Origin: JADLGL01 sp963823045
Lineage (GTDB): Bacteria; Pseudomonadota; Alphaproteobacteria; Rhizobiales; Kaistiaceae
NCBI GenBank assembly: GCA_963823045.1
Contig: CAWGKA010000009.1
Location: forward strand, 310,001-374,000
Direction of reading: 5' to 3'
DNA length: 64,000 bases
Position numbers and translations under genes: made by a program. Within the stretch, counting starts at the first letter, position 1; each line of letters begins with the position of its first letter. The notes under the pieces are model-generated. The model was given only the letters and a program-made list of their open reading frames with translations. It was not told the DNA's origin and did not search any database. Of this stretch, positions 63,139-64,000 are shown piece by piece.

Positions 63139-64000
63139 CTAGGCGATGCCGATGCGGTCGGCGCTGGCTTCCTGCGGTGTCTGATGATGCTCCTGACGGC
63201 GGATTGTCGCCGCTGCCACCAGCGCGGCGATCACGGCGATGCCGGCCGCCACGAGGAAGGCGAGATGGAGGCCGTCGAGGAACGCGGCGAGCTGCTCCTG
63301 CGGCGTCGCGGTCGGCGAGGTGTCGGCCTTGCTGGCGAAGATCGCGCCCATCACGGCAACGCCCAGCGCACCGCCGACCTGGCGGAAGGTGTTGAGCATG
63401 CCCGAGCCGACGCCGGCCTTGTTGACCGGAACCGCCGACATCGCCGCCGCCGTCATGGGCGACATCGTGCTCGCCATGCCGATGCCGCCGAGAATGGTGC
63501 CGGGCAGCAGGCTCCAGAAGGTCGAATTCAGCACCAAGCCGCGAAAACACGAACAGCGAAATGGCGACGCAGGCGAGGCCGCCGGTCATCAGCCAGCGTG
63601 CCCCGACGCGGTCTGAAAGACGGCCCGCCGCCGGCGCGATGAAGATGATCAGCCCGGTCATCGGCAGGAACGCCGCGCCCGCCTCGACCGGCGTGTAGCC
63701 GAGGACGTTCTGCATGAAGAGCGACAGGAAGAAGAACACGCCGAACATCGCCAGGAACAGCATCATGGCGACGATGTTGGAGCCGAGGAAGGTCGAGTTG
63801 CGGAAGAGCGTCAGGTCGAACATCGGCAGGCGCTGGCGCAGCTCGAGGATGGCGAAGACGATGAACGAGACCGCCGCCACGGCGAACAGAGCGAGGATCG
63901 AGGCCGATCCCCAACCGTAATTGTTGCCCTCGATGAGGGCGAAGACGAGGGCGAAGAGGCCGATGCCCGAGCTGAGAAGGCCGGGAACGTCGAGCCTTTG
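63139..64000 (-). CDS. MFS drug exporter, DHA2-type, partial (frame broken)
   Basis: The C-terminal part; the 5' end lies beyond the right edge. LRQRLPMFDLTLFRNSTFLGSN, MMLFLAMFGVFFFLSLFMQNVLGYTPVEAG, FLPMTGLIIFIAPAAGRLSDRVGARWLM and VPVNKAGVGSGMLNTFRQVGGALGVAVMGAIF are typical of 14-TM EmrB/QacA proteins. One frame change near 63535. The last helix ends VAAATIRRQEHH. Substrate unknown. Confidence 0.85.

Overview
The window is a GC-rich stretch of an alphaproteobacterial chromosome, most likely from the order Hyphomicrobiales (Rhizobiales). This rests on gene order: maf-aroE-coaE-dnaQ diverges from hemE-hemJ-rho, followed by mnmE-mnmG-rsmG-parA-parB, holA-leuS and ftsK-lolA-xthA. Two near-perfect ParB-binding parS sites sit in mnmG and rsmG, so the region lies close to the replication origin. 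The ~425 bp gap beside hemE is the best oriC candidate by synteny with Caulobacter and its relatives. No species can be named from the sequence. I saw no tRNA, rRNA, CRISPR array, insertion sequence or prophage.

Layout. 0-20 kb holds core replication, tRNA-modification, haem and segregation genes, interrupted between rho and mnmE by an O-methyltransferase and a DUF255 thioredoxin-fold gene. 18-24 kb carries a response regulator with a cyclic-nucleotide-domain partner, then xthA, lolA and ftsK. 24-28 kb is a nitrogen module: two ammonium transporters and the PII protein GlnK, each with a sigma-54-like promoter, and a 600 bp gap rich in dyad symmetry. 28-34 kb mixes a ubiquinone hydroxylase, a MarR regulator with a palindromic operator, a small membrane protein, a Trm112-like protein, a LON-domain protein, the thioredoxin co-chaperone CnoX and ABC-2 exporters. 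35-44 kb is a one-carbon cluster on the minus strand: metF, metH split into two genes, gcvT, gcvH, gcvPA and gcvPB, joined in places by start/stop overlaps. 44-53 kb has a diguanylate cyclase, a class III nucleotide cyclase fused to a STAND ATPase and TPRs, and a TAXI-type TRAP transporter. 52-58 kb encodes envelope proteins and a convergent pair of paralogous ParA/MinD-like ATPases of unknown role. 58-61 kb holds kdsA, an unrecognised gene and a CMP-sugar synthetase. 61-64 kb holds an ECF42-type sigma factor with two DGPF/YciI proteins and a partial MFS exporter.

About half the genes, including essential ones (rho, leuS, parA, parB, holA, mnmE, coaE, hemE), are interrupted by single-base frame changes, while the protein homology continues in another frame. 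In rho the extra base can be placed exactly. The likeliest explanation is uncorrected sequencing error, so these genes are annotated over their full extent as CDS with the breaks noted. The metH break is different: it looks like a real gene split with a GTGA start/stop overlap.

The most interesting items are the convergent ParA-like pair, parS sites built into coding sequence, the sigma-54-controlled amt/glnK module with its possibly switching hairpins, four convergent gene pairs that share a CTAG double stop, the split metH inside a one-carbon cluster, and the cyclase-STAND fusion.
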